NCBI GenBank assembly: GCA_949126835.1
Contig: OX421500.1
Location: forward strand, 21,861,167 to 21,925,166
From: Anisus vortex
Taxonomy: Eukaryota; Mollusca; Gastropoda; Planorbidae
Direction of reading: 5' to 3'
Length of the DNA: 64,000 nucleotides
The translations under genes and the position numbers were made by a program. Below, piece after piece: positions 37,989 through 50,035 of the stretch. How positions within the stretch are numbered: the first letter of the stretch is position 1; the number at the start of each line of letters is the position of its first letter. The notes under the pieces were generated by a model. That model did not search any database. It saw only the letters and a list, made by a program, of their open reading frames with translations, and was not told where the DNA came from.

Positions 37989-40935
37989 CGCCCCACACAC
38001 TCAGATCCACTATTCCACACACACACTCAGATCCACCAATCCACGCACACACTCAGATCGACCATTCCACACACACACTCAGATCCACCATTCCACACAC
38101 ACACTCAGATCCACCATTCCACACACACACTCAGATCCACTATTCCACACACACACTCAGATCCACCATTCTACACACACACTCAGATCCACCATTCCAC
38201 ACACACACTCAGATCCACCATTCCACACACACACACTCAGATCCACCAATCCACGAACACACTCAGATCCACCATTCTACACACACACTCAGATCCACCA
38301 TTCCACACAAAAATTAGATCCACCATTCCACGCACACACTCAGATCGACCAATCCACGCACACACTCAGATCCACCATTCCACACAAACACTTAGATCCA
38401 CCATTCCACGCACACACTCAGATCCACCAATCCACGCACACACTCAGATACACCAATCCACGCACACACTTAGATCCACCAATCCACGCACACACTCAGA
38501 TCCACCAATCCACGCACACACTCAGTTCCACCATTCCACACACACACTCAGATCCACTATTCCACGCACACACTCAGATCCACCAATCCACGCACACACT
38601 CAGATCCACCATTCCACACAAACACTCAGATCGACCAATCCACACACACACTCAGATCCACCATTCCACACACACACTCAGATCCACTATTCCACGCACA
38701 CACTCAGATCGACCAATCCACGCACACACTCAGATCCACCATTCCACACAAACACTTAGATCCACCATTCCACGCACACACTCAGATCCACCAATCCACG
38801 CACACACTCAGATACACCAATCCACGCACACACTTAGATCCACCAATCCACGCACACACTCAGATCCACCAATCCACGCACACACTCAGTTCCACCATTC
38901 CACACACACACTCAGATCCACTATTCCACACACACACTCAGATCCACCAATCCACGCACACACTCAGATAAACCATTCTACGCACACACTCAGATCCACC
39001 AATCCACGAACACACTCAGATCCACCAATCCACGCACACACTCAGATCAACCATTCTACGCACACACTCAGATCCACCATTCCACACACACACTCAGATC
39101 CACCAATCCACGCACACAATCAGTTCCACCATTCCACACACACACTCAGATCCACTATTCCACGCACACACTCAGATCCACCATTCCACACACACACTCA
39201 GATCCACCATTCCACACACACACTCAGATCCACTATTCTACACACACACTCAGATCCACCATTCTACACACACACTCAGATCCATTATTCCACGCACACA
39301 CTCAGATCGACCATTCCACACACACACTCAGATCCACTATTCCACGCACACACTCAGATCGACCATTCCACACACACACTCAGATCGACCATTCTACACA
39401 CACACTCAGATCCACCATTCTACACACACACTCAGATCCACCATTCCACGCACACACTCAGATCGACCATTCCACACACACACTCAGATCCACTATTCCA
39501 CGCACACACTCAGATCGACCATTCCACACACACACTCAGATCCAGTATTCCACGCACACACTCAGATCGACCATTCCACACACACACTCAGATCCACCAT
39601 TCTACACACACACTCAGATCCAACATTCTACACACACACTCAGATCCACCATTCTACACACACACTCAGATCGACCATTCTACACACACACTCAGATCCA
39701 CCATTCTACACACACACTCAGATCGACCATTCCACACACACACTCAGATCCACCATTCCACGCACACACTCAGATCCACCATTCCACGCACACACTCAGA
39801 TCCACCAATCCACGAACACACTCAGATCCACCAATCCACGCACACACTCAGATCCACCAATCCACGCACACACTCAGTTCCACCATTCCACACACACACT
39901 CAGATCCACTATTCCACGCACACACTCAGATCCACCATTCCACACACACACTCAGATCCACTATTCTACACACACTCAGATCCACCATTCTACACACACA
40001 CTCAGATCCACTATTCCACGCACACACTCAGATCGACCATTCCACACACACACTCAGATCCACTATTCCACGCACACACTCAGATCGACCATTCCACACA
40101 CACACTCAGATCGACCATTCTACACACACACACTCAGATCGACCATTCTACACACACACACTCAGATCGACCATTCCACACACACACTCAGATCGACCAT
40201 TCCACACACACACTCAGATCGACCATTCTACACACACACACTCAGATCCACCATTCTACACACACACTCAGATTCACCATTCCACACAAACACTCAGATC
40301 CACCATTCTACACACACACTCAGATCCACCATTCCACACACACACTCAGATCCACTATTCCACGCACACACTCAGATCGACCATTCCACACACACACTCA
40401 GATCGACCATTCCTCACACACACTCAGATCCACCATTCCACACACACACTCAGATCGACCATTCCACACACACACTCAGATCCACCATTCTACACACACA
40501 CTCAGATCCACCATTCCACACACACACTCAGATCCACTATTCCACGCACACAACAGATCGACCATTCCACACACACACTCAGATCTACCATTCCACACAC
40601 ACACTCAGATCCACTATTCCACGCACACACTCAGATCGACCATTCCACACACACACTCAGATCCACCATTCCACACACACACTCAGATCCACTATTCCAC
40701 GCACACACTCAGATCGACCATTCCACACACACACTCAGATCCACCATTCCACACACACACTCAGATCGACCATTCCACACACACACTCAGATCCACTATT
40801 CCACGCACACACTCAGATCCACCATTCTACACACACACTCAGATCCACCATTCCACACACACACTCAGATCCACTATTCCACGCACACACTCAGATCCAC
40901 CATTCCACACACACACTCAGATCCACCATTCCACG
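37989..40935. repeat. 26-bp minisatellite, about 113 copies, open in all plus frames
   Basis: The unit contains CACACACTCAGATCCACCAT with variants GATCGACC, AATCCACG and ATTCTACAC. It has no stop in any plus-strand frame, so it makes a 991-codon open frame with a 26-residue period (HTLRSTIPHTHSDPPFHTHT and on). I see no splice, start or codon evidence that it is translated. A block of variants recurs 364 bp apart (14 units), for example GATACACC at 38447 and 38811. Confidence 0.95.
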
Positions 40936-40975
40936 TCACTCGCTACCCATTAAAAACAACAACAGGAAGAGCTTA

Positions 40976-41578
40976 TTAAAGCAAAACAAAATGTGTACTA
41001 TCTGTACATAGTTACTGTATGTACACAAATAACAAAATGTGTTTCTATCTGTACATAGTTACTGTATGTACAGAAATAACAAAATGTGTACTATCTGTAC
41101 ATAGTTGCTGTATGTACACAAATAACAAAATGTGTACTATCTGTACATAGTTGCTGTACGGACACACATAACAAAATGTGTACTATCTGTACATAGTTGC
41201 TGTACGGACACACATAACAAAATGTGTACTATCTGTACATAGTTGCTGTACGGACACACATGACAAAATGTGTACTATCTGTACATAGTTGCTGTACGGA
41301 CACACATGACAAAATGTGTACTATCTGTACATAGTTGCTGTACGGACACACATGACAAAATGTGTACTATCTGTACATAGTTGCTGTACGGACACACATA
41401 ACAAAATGTGTACTATCTGTACATAGTTGCTGTACGGACACACATAACAAAATGTGTACTATCTGTACATAGTTGCTGTACGGACACACATAACAAAATG
41501 TGTACTATCTGTACATAGTTGCTGTACGGACACACATAACAAAATGTGTACTATCTGTAGATGGTTGCTGTACGGTTG
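40976..41578. repeat. 46-bp minisatellite (second family), 13 copies
   Basis: The unit includes TGTGTACTATCTGTACATAG and TTGCTGTACGGACACACA. It is unrelated in sequence to the other 46-bp array. Early copies read TACTGTATGTACAC, later ones TGCTGTACGGACAC. Confidence 0.93.
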
Positions 41579-41988
41579 CTCTAGAGACCTAGAGAGAAGC
41601 CTGACGAATGGTAGAAAGGTGGAGAGAGAGATAAATAGAGATGGATGGATGAATTATATGGTGGATGATGTCGGGGAGAGACGGATTAAGGAGAGAGAAA
41701 TGTGTGGTTATATTGAGAGGGTGATATAGATGAAGATGGAATCATAGATAGCGGAGAAGGCGAGAATGGCTGAATAGATGGGATAGAAGCAAAATGAGAG
41801 ATTATGCAGATGGAAAGACGAATAGAAGCGAAAAACAAAGAGCAAAACAAAGAGAGAGAGAGAGAAGGACAAAGAGAAAAGAAATAAAATGAGAGTAAAT
41901 TTCTTATAGCTAAATTACTCTCATACTGCATCTTGTAGAGCTTGGTTCGCCCTGTTTACAGACGTTCCAGATAGATAGAAATATTATG
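41579..41988. other. purine-rich intergenic stretch
   Basis: GA-rich sequence with a (GA)n tract at 41850-41865. No gene is supported. Confidence 0.45.
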
Positions 41989-41989
41989 T

Positions 41990-42105
41990 CCACTAGGCCC
42001 AACATTTCTGCATGGCGTCAGGGATTGGTCGGCAGCAGGGCTAGAACCCGAGCCGTTTTGTTAACAGTCCGATGAACTAACCTCTTTATGAGAGGGCCAC
42101 GTAGT
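41990..42105 (-). mobile_element. tRNA-like SINE fragment
   Basis: On the minus strand the sequence carries TAAAGAGGTTAGTTCATCGG and the B-box-like CGGGTTCTAGCCC, in tRNA-like order and spacing, but lacks mature tRNA base pairing that I could confirm. Confidence 0.45.
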
Positions 42106-42385
42106 TCTATATTGGTCTGCCTTCTTCATCGTAATGTGACGGTCATTGAGGCGGAACTGTTAGGCCGGACAATGACTGATCCTTCGTGGTAGATATCAAC
42201 TACTCAGCTACACTGAAAGCAAATAGTTATGTTTTTGTTAATGTTCGTCTCGTGAGGATGACGTAAAGCTCCACATAGGTACCAAGAAATATTTTTTAAA
42301 AACGATTTTAAAAATGTATTACTGACATTGAACCGGCCATTTATTGTTGACAGTTGGAAATAGATGGAGGGCAATACCTCGTAAC

Positions 42386-42480
42386 AGAGCATTAGGTTGA
42401 CACCCAGAAGTACTCGGGTTCAAATGCCGATCATCTGGAAAACTGTCATTGAGTTTTGCCAGCTGTGATAGTTACGTCCT
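42386..42480 (+). mobile_element. tRNA-like SINE head
   Basis: GCATTAGGTTGACACCC followed by CTCGGGTTCAAATGCCGATC resembles A and B boxes. The following GAGTTTTGCCAGCTGTGATA resembles the SINE body. Confidence 0.45.
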
Positions 42481-43482
42481 TGTATCTATCTCCAGATGAT
42501 ATCAAAGATAAAACTATTTCCGGTTTACGTATTGGTAAAGCAAAAACATCTCTTGATATCACTTCATCATAAGTTTTGAAGTGTGTAGAGAACCCACCCA
42601 TATGATATCAAATATTCGTATATTGGTAAATAATTTAGTTTTTCATTATAGTTCTGAGTTCTTAGTTAGCACAGAAGCATTCCGATGTATTGATTTGTTG
42701 TAGAGAAAAGTTGTTGGGGAGGGGGGTGCTTATTATTCTGAGACACTTCATCCATCAAATGTGATTGATCCTCTTGCCTTTCTAAACCAGCCGTCGTTTA
42801 AACAAAGTTATATAGACAGCGATAAAATCAACTGGCCACGTAACAATCTGTAAAAAAAACAACAACTCGTCCCAATATTACGAGACATCGATAAATGTTT
42901 TAATGATCAAAGACGCTTGCTTAAGGACGTAGATAGCTAGAGCCATTAAAAATATTAATATCAGCAAGACTTCTCTGTTCTATATACATGTTATGCAGTT
43001 GTATTTATTTATCTATCCCCGTGAGGTCGATATTAATTGCGTTTTAGATGGAAATAATTTGTGTTCCTTGCAGCTTGTCACTTATTCTTTTCTATACTGT
43101 ATGGATAGACGCTAGTTCTTTACGTTGATACTTTTATCGAGCGTTTTGTAAGACTTTGGTTGATTTAGGGGGTGGGGCGGAGTGGTTTAAATACTTCCGA
43201 GTTTTAGTTCAGTATAAATATAAACAGAGATTTATTGAAATATTTAATACAGAGATATTTACCGACAGAAATTTAAAGTTGAATCGACATATTCGTTAAT
43301 TTGATGTTTTATTTGTTTTTTCAACTTATTCTTCAGATCAAAGCATTCTTTATTTTAACAAATGATTTTATTTCCCTTTTTTTTTTTAATGTGGCAGTTT
43401 CTTTTATTTAACTTCTCTAATTATTATTATACCAGCGACTACATTGTAGGCCTACTTGAAAAAAATGGTTACCAAATATTAT
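42481..43482. other. AT-rich intergenic, nothing recognised
   Basis: No gene or repeat supported. Confidence 0.4.
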
Positions 43483-43495
43483 AGTTTGGCGTTTA

Positions 43496-43740
43496 TTTTG
43501 GGCATCGCGTTCAGTTGGCGTACCGAATGGCCTGGGTTTGACTCCTGATAAAGACTACGATTTGTCACTGAGTATACCCAGATCTGATGGGTACCGGACT
43601 TGGAGTAAGGTAAAGGCGGCTGGGAATTGTGCTGGCCACACAATCCCTTAGTACGCCGTGGCCACAGAGACTGGCGAACGCTGCTTCACATGCCCTATGA
43701 ATAAATTCGGTCCGACGGGACAACTTTTCTTTACTGTACT
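43496..43740 (+). mobile_element. complete tRNA-derived SINE
   Basis: This 245-bp copy belongs to the family at 13196 and 24035: head GCGTTCAGTTGGCGTACC, B-box-like GGGTTTGACTCC, body CAGATCTGATGGGTACCGGA, tail GGTCCGACGGGAC. The flanks AGTTTGGCGTTTA (43483-43495) and ATTTTGGCGTCAA (43741-43753) match at 10 of 13 positions. Confidence 0.82.
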
Positions 43741-43753
43741 ATTTTGGCGTCAA

Positions 43754-44075
43754 TGGTTGCGGTCTTCTTATCTCCCCCTTGACATCTCACTTGACACCCT
43801 TGACCAAACACAATTTACTTAACGCCTACAGCGCTGCAAACAACACAAACACAGCACACAAACAGATGGCTAGTCACGGCCCGCTTCTCTAGTTTAACAT
43901 TTGTTACATATTGACATATTGGTATGCTTGGAATGTATTCCTAGGAATGTTGGCTATTATCAAAGGACATATTGCATTTTCCATGACTGTTTCGATGACC
44001 TCGCCCGTCACCAATGGCGATCTATAATGGTGTTTTTTTTGCAGTCCTGAGGCTTAGCTCGTTCTTATTTGCCAT
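43754..44075. other. intergenic, nothing recognised
   Basis: No gene supported. Confidence 0.4.
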
Positions 44076-44079
44076 TCTT

Positions 44080-44510
44080 TTAGCTTAGACGGAAATGGAG
44101 ATGGATTGGCCACTTTTTCAGAAAGTGAGCAGAAGACATCAATAGGCAGTCACTCCAACGGAACCCACAGGGCTGAAGAAAGGCTAGTATACCAAAGACA
44201 CTCCAATGGAACCCACAGGGCTGAAGAAAGGCCAGTATACCAAAGACACTCCAATGGAACCCACAGGGCTGAAGAAAGGCTAGTATACCAAAGACACTCC
44301 AATGGAACCCACAGGGCTGAAGAAAGGCTAGTATACCAAAGACACTCCAATGGAACCCACAGGGCTGAAGAAAGGCTAGTATACCAAAGACAACTTGGAG
44401 AAAGTCATCAGAAGAAGAGATGAAGCAGTTAGGCATGACATGAGGAGTGCAAAAGATGTCCGCCAAAAACCGAGTGCGCTGTAGACAGTTGCCAAAATAC
44501 GAGGAATACA
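44080..44510 (+). pseudogene. LINE 3' end carrying an internal 48-bp tandem array
   Basis: The plus frame reads RKWRWIGHFFRK, stop, AEDINRQSLQRNPQG, stop, RKASIPKT. The block LQWNPQG-stop-RKASIPKT is then repeated, and the frame continues TWRKSSEEEMKQLGMT. This is the conserved LINE C-terminus pattern (WIGHxxRK ... NPQGxRKxGRPKxTWRR ... EMKxLG). The TGA in each copy predates the amplification because all copies share it. Confidence 0.8.
44152..44392. repeat. 48-bp tandem repeat, 5 copies, inside LINE sequence
   Basis: The unit includes CACTCCAATGGAACCCACAG and GGCTGAAGAAAGGCTAGTAT. Copies differ at only a few bases (CCAACGG in the first, GGCCAGT in the second). Being 16 codons long, it keeps frames open on both strands, giving 105- and 158-codon open frames that are not genes. 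Confidence 0.95.
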
Positions 44511-44663
44511 AAACATAATTCAAGTAATTTATTACCCCGTATAAACAACACGTCAAATAAACCCCTTCAACATATTTTTGTGTAAGCTAAAACCCATTGA
44601 AAACAATAAATTCAGATACAAACTCTTGAAAATATCTAAATCAGATACAACCTCTTCAGCTGA

Positions 44664-45215
44664 CATCAACGTCAGCTACCATCCTTCAAAACATTAACGT
44701 CAGCTACCATCCTTCAAAACATCAACGTCAGCTACCATCCTTCAAAACATCAACGTCAGCTACCATCTTTCAAAACATCAACGTCAGCTACCATCCTTCA
44801 AAACATCAACGTCAACTACCATCCTTCAAAACATCACTGTCAGCTACCATCCTTCAAAACATCAACGTCAGCTACCATCCTTCAAAACATCAATGTCAGC
44901 TACCATCCTTCAAAACATCAACGTTAGCTACCATCCTTCAAAACATCAACGTTAGCTATAACCTCTTCAAAACTTCACTGTTAGGTATAACCTCTTCAAA
45001 ACTTCACGGTCAGCTATAACCTCTTCAGAACTTCACTGTCAGCTAGAACCTCTTCAACACGTGACGGTCAAATATAATCTTCAAAACTTGACTGTCAGCT
45101 ATAACCTCTTCAAAACTTCACTGTCAGCTAGAACATTTTCAAAACTTCACTGTCAGCTATAGCCTCGTCAAAACTTCACTGTTAGTTAGAACCTCTTCAA
45201 AACTTCAGTGTCACA
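44664..45215. repeat. 28/29-bp minisatellite, about 19 copies, two subfamilies
   Basis: The first part uses CAGCTACCATCCTTCAAAAC (28 bp) and the second CAGCTATAACCTCTTCAAAA (about 29 bp, more diverged). The switch is near 44950. Confidence 0.92.
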
Positions 45216-46316
45216 TTCAAGATATTTAAAATGTTAATTGCATTTATGAATAATTAGAAGGTATCTTAATTATCAAATTTGAAAATAGTTCTTGCAAAAA
45301 AACAAACAAGAAACAACAAACAATGTCCTCAATATAATCTCACCCATCTCATAATCTTATCGCTCGTTCTATATTCTGACCTTTGCCATAATCTGATCTC
45401 ATTCAATATGATCTCTTTTATGATACTCTGATCACTTTCACTGTAATCTAATATCTTTTATTATAATCTGATCTCTTATAAGATAATTATGTCACTCATT
45501 TTAATAGCCTCTCTTGGTTCAATCCCATTCATTATACCAAGTGTCACGGGAAGGGGGTTCACTAGATGGCAGTTGGACGCTTACATGGAAGCACATTAAT
45601 TCTGACCTTGGTCCGAGGGCATCACAGTAACGCTAACAGACAACAGAGTTTAATGTAAAATGTTTGGCACGACGAAAAATCGCTTAAGGACTTGAGTTCA
45701 TTACTTATTATATTTTCTAGTAGACGAACCAAGCTTGCAAGTGGAAGGTAAAAACTCTATACTATATGTACTGTAACAATTGGATATGTGCGACAGTGAG
45801 CAGACGCTGAATGGACAAAGCGGGACAACAATATTAAATTATAATAAATCTAGTTAGACAACGACATGCCGAGTAATTGTTAAGTTTTATGCAGGACTAT
45901 TTTAAGTAGTGTCGTTTACTATACTGGGCAGAAAATGGTGCAAATGGTGAGGACAAGTTTAGTCTGACCACAGACTAGCTGTGCCAGATCGGGAGCAGTC
46001 CGCGACTGGACAGTTGAGACAATTTCTTACACGGGTAAGTTGAGTCTTGCATTGATATTGTTTAGGTGACGGCCGGTGGCTGGTGGCAGACGGCCGGTGT
46101 ACGATGACCAGTGGTTAATTGAGAATAGGTCTTCACGGTCAGGGTTTAGCGGAGACAGTCGAGGGTTTAGTAGAGACGCGTTGACGGCAGTGGTTCAGAT
46201 ATGTAGCTGACTGCATTTGTCTCAGTGTTACGTTAGAAGTGCATCAGTGGTATGTCAGTGTTGAGTCAGTGCGGTGTCGATGGGACCAAGTGTGTGGGGA
46301 TGGTGTGACTCTTGGC
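45216..46316. other. intergenic, nothing firm
   Basis: Degenerate TCTGATC/ATAATCT-type repetition is present at about 45330-45490. From 45541 to 46310 the base composition is richer in G, but I found no open frame or paired terminal repeats. Confidence 0.4.
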
Positions 46317-46519
46317 CAGTGGTCGGCAACCTACGAAACGCGTGCCAAACTTGGTACTCAGAGCGATTTTCAATGGCACGCCAAAGACTCCTAAAAAGCC
46401 AATGCAAGTATTTTCTACAAAAAAAAAAAAAGAAGAGGATGACTTTTAGGGTGTTGAAACGCTGAATGGATTGGAAATCCTATTTGGGCACACTATTACA
46501 TATAGGTTGCCGACCCATG
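46317..46519. mobile_element. 203-bp hAT-type MITE with 8-bp target duplication
   Basis: The left end CAGTGGTCGGCAACCT and right end AGGTTGCCGACCCATG share a perfect 12-bp inverted core (GGTCGGCAACCT). The flanks CTCTTGGC (46309-46316) and CTCTAGGC (46520-46527) match at 7 of 8. The interior resembles the MITE ends at 7650 and 53120. Confidence 0.85.
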
Positions 46520-46633
46520 CTCTAGGCTTCTGAATTGTGATGACCAAATTATTGGTGCATTTCCTTAGAAATTTATTTCCAATCTTTGTACAAAAAAATA
46601 TATTATTTATTAACTGTTACCTTTGTTTCTATT

Positions 46634-47107
46634 TATTGAACTTATTGAATATACTTGGTGTTTTATTATTTGTGTTATGAGTGTTATGAGTGTTATTGAA
46701 TATACTTGGTGTTTTATTATTTGTGTTATGAGTCTTATGAGTGTTATTGAATATACTTGGTGTTTTATTATTTGTGTTATGAGTCTTATGAGTGTTATTG
46801 AATATACTTGGTGTTTTATTATTTGTGTTATGAGTCTTATGAGTGTTATTGAATATACTTGGTGTTTTATTATTTGTGTTATGAGTCTTATGAGTGTTAT
46901 TGAATATACTTGGTGTTTTATTATTTGTGTTATGAGTCTTATGAGTGTTATTGAATATACTTGGTGTTTTATTATTTGTGTTATGAGTCTTATGAGTGTT
47001 ATTGAATATACTTGGTGTTTTATTATTTGTGTTATGAGTCTTATGAGTGTTATTGAATATACTTGGTGTTTTATTATTTGTGTTATGAGTCTTATGAGTG
47101 TTATTGC
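46634..47107. repeat. 51-bp minisatellite, about 9 copies
   Basis: The unit includes TTATTGAATATACTTGGTGT and GTTATGAGTCTTATGAGTG. Being 17 codons long and stop-free on both strands, it makes overlapping 167- and 162-codon open frames. These are repeat artefacts. Confidence 0.95.
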
Positions 47108-47649
47108 TTACATTCATTATTACTAATTAAGGTTTGTGACATCAATAACAACTATTTTAAATCATATTTCTATCATTCTGACATGCGTATTATTTTAATC
47201 ATTTATTTCATATGCATGAGTTTTTCAATTGTTATGGCTGATAATTTTATATTTTTTGTGTGTATGTTTAAATCTTCCCCACGGAGATATTTCCATTGAA
47301 ATGACGTAAGCTTCAAAAGAAGCTTATAAAGACTTAATTGCTTAAAAAAAGAGGTAAATTTTTCAATTTTCCAATCCGACCCCAGACTGATTTATTTTTG
47401 CAGTCTAAATCTCAAACGGCTTTTAAGATTGATTTAACGTGATGGAAAGGATAGACTGTGCAAACATTTTCAGCTCTTTTAGAAAACATTTTTTTTTCCC
47501 CTTCAAACAATCTGCTTTTTGTTGCTATATAGGGAAGAAATACTTACAATTACGTATTGGTGAGTAGTCATTCAAATAAAGACAGTTTCTTTGTACAATC
47601 TTAAACGAGCAAAGAATGTTAAAAAGAGAAAATTGACATGTATATAGGT
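47108..47649. other. AT-rich intergenic, nothing recognised
   Basis: No gene supported. Confidence 0.4.
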
Positions 47650-47956
47650 CAGTGCTTCCCAAGCTAATTTTAATCCGCTACCCATTGAACACAATTTTCA
47701 TATAATGTACCCCTACTATCCCATACCGCAATTCTAATCCTAATTTTTAAAACTTTATATGATCAAAGCGATTTGGTGGAATTTAATAGCATCATTGTGA
47801 TAGAACTATTACCTACATTAACATTTCTAAAACAAAAGACCCAATATTCAATTTAAGTCAACAATTCTTTCTATTCCATCATCACCCATCTTTATATTTT
47901 CAGTGGTCGTCAGTGTTCCCCATAGGGGCTAGCATACAACAAGTTGGGAACAACTG
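47650..47956. mobile_element. 307-bp probable hAT-type MITE
   Basis: The left end CAGTGCTTCCCAAGCT pairs imperfectly with the right end AAGTTGGGAACAACTG in inverted orientation. The flanks do not show a clean 8-bp duplication, so the boundaries are less secure than for the other MITEs. Confidence 0.6.
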
Positions 47957-48640
47957 GTATAAATAAATACCCTTTAATGAACATCACTTGTGGATTTTCT
48001 TAAAGATTCCACCTCGTCCCAGGAAAAATAAACACCGATTCTTTCATTGATTATTTTTTTTAATGTGCCGCGGTACGCTGAAAATAAGTTGTTTCAGGAA
48101 TCTTACTGTCCTACATGCATAAAAAAAGCCAGTTCAAACATTGGCTGATTCGGCATTCTAATTCGTAGCATGCAATTTCCACATTACATGGATTCCCCCC
48201 CCCCCCCCCCACATACACACACTCTCACAAAGCCGGCCGGGTGTTCCCTATTAAAGCCCTCCTTATTCCTCTCTCTAGACGTACATTCTATCTATTGTAT
48301 GCAGTCTTTGCAAACAGATTTACATAAAGCTAGCAAAGCAGTCTCTGCCCAAAATGCGTTTGAGAATTGAAATTAATGGCACACAGTTTAAAGCAGAATT
48401 GCGGATTAGTTTAATATTTTCATTAGAGAATATGTCCCATAAAAATATATTACATTATAATTATAATGTTTTAACAATTGAATAATGAATTTAGGAACAA
48501 AAATATAAAAACTCGTTTTGAATAAGTATTTGACGACAGACATGTTAAACAATTGTGTATTTCGATCAATAAAAAAAACAAAAACAAAGAAGCAAAAGCA
48601 TTTCATACTGAGATCATTTTTTTTACTTGTACTTTTCTGA
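47957..48640. other. intergenic with a C run and CA tract
   Basis: A run of C at 48187-48201 is followed by ACATACACACACTC. The small open frames here lack any family signature. Confidence 0.45.
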
Positions 48641-48644
48641 GTCT

Positions 48645-49505
48645 GAGCTATGCTGTGATATAATCACACCTGCTGTCTTAGCTGTGTTGTGATATAGTCA
48701 CACCTGCTGTCTTAGCTGTGTTGTGATATAGTCACACCTGCTGTCTTAGCTGTGTTGTGATATAGTCACACCTGCTGTCTGAGCTGTGTTGTGATATAGT
48801 CACACCTGCTGTCTGAGTTGCGTTGTGATATAGTTACACCTGCTGTCTTAGCTGAGTATAGTCACACCTGAGGTCTGATTTGTGTGCGATTTAGTGAATT
48901 ATGATGTCTGAGCCGTGTTGTGATACAGTCACACCTGCTGTCTTAGCCGTGTTGTGATATAGCAACACCTGTTGTCTGAACTGATGTCTGAGTTGTGTTG
49001 TGATATAGTCACACCTGCTGTCTAAGCAGTGTTGTGATATAGCAACACCTGTTGTCTGAACTGATGTCTGAGTTGTGTTGTGATATAGTCACACCTGAGG
49101 TCTGATTTGTGTTGCGATTTAGTCAATTATGATGTCTGAGCTGTGTTGTGATACAGTCACACCTGCTGTCTTAGCTGTGTTGTGATATAGCAACACCTGT
49201 TGTCTGAACTGATGTCTGAGTTGTGTTGTGATATAGTCACACCTGCTGTCTGATCTGTGTTGTGATATAGTCACACCTGCTGTCTGAGCTGTGTTGTGGT
49301 ATGATATAGTCACACCTGCTGTCTTAGCTGTGTTGTGATATAGCCACACCTGAGGTCTGGTTTGTGCTGTGATATAGTCAAACATGATGTCTGAGCTGTG
49401 TTGTGATATAGTCACACCTGCTGTCTTAGCTGTGTTGTGATATAGCTAAACCTGCTGTCTGAACTGTGTTGTGATATAGTCACACATGCTGTATGAGCTG
49501 TGTTC
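48645..49505. repeat. 34-bp degenerate minisatellite, about 25 copies
   Basis: The unit includes GTGTTGTGATATAGTCACAC and CTGCTGTCTTAGCT. Early copies are spaced exactly 34 bp, later ones carry indels and a longer compound unit with CAACACCTGTTGTCTGAACT. The minus-strand 98-codon frame is an artefact. Confidence 0.9.
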
Positions 49506-49904
49506 AGATATATGTGTCTTGTAAATTAAATGTATATGAATTGTATTAGAAACCTCTTGTGAAATAAAATTTAAATTATTTAGTCTCGTTAAAGAGGTTG
49601 CAATAAATGACTAACAATAGTAATTATTGATAGCTAATTAAATTAATAAAAATAAAAATAATTTATTTAATAAAACAACACTTTAGAAGATACCAATTTA
49701 AATAAAATGTATTTACTAACTTAAACTTATTAATATAACATAAAATTAGAATAAAAAATAAACTCACGAAAATACTTACAACAGAATAAAACAACAATGT
49801 AGACTAGTTAGGTTTACTGGTACATATAAGATGTTACACAGCTCTGCCACTGATAATAAATCTCTACAATAGATAAGCTTAAACACAAGACTTAATAGAC
49901 TACT
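49506..49904. other. AT-rich intergenic, nothing recognised
   Basis: No gene supported. Confidence 0.4.
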
Positions 49905-50026
49905 ATGTTACATCCACAATCCCCTTGTGGCCAGAGCTGTGTAGATCTTGCTGATAATTCTCGTTAGTCCTAGGGGAGACTTTAATTATTATTATTTATG
50001 TTTCAGTATTACACGAACTCTTCTTA
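49905..50026 (-). repeat. dispersed repeat, inverted copy of 8371-8490
   Basis: TCCACAATCCCCTTGTGGCC through TTATGTTTCAGTATTACACG is the reverse complement of the intronic segment at 8371-8490, with scattered differences. Confidence 0.75.
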
Positions 50027-50035
50027 TAGTCGAAA

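Noticed and set aside
37978..40953. 991-codon protein gene
   Set aside because: The 26-bp unit has no stop in any plus frame; the peptide period of 26 is a direct result.
44080..44556. Repeat proteins of 105 and 158 codons on opposite strands
   Set aside because: The correct LINE frame is a third reading. These frames come from a 48-bp unit that is open on both strands.
45541..46316. Possible solo LTR starting TGTCACGG
   Set aside because: No matching CA end, target duplication or second copy could be found.
46623..47126. 167- and 162-codon repeat proteins on both strands
   Set aside because: Artefact of the stop-free 51-bp unit.
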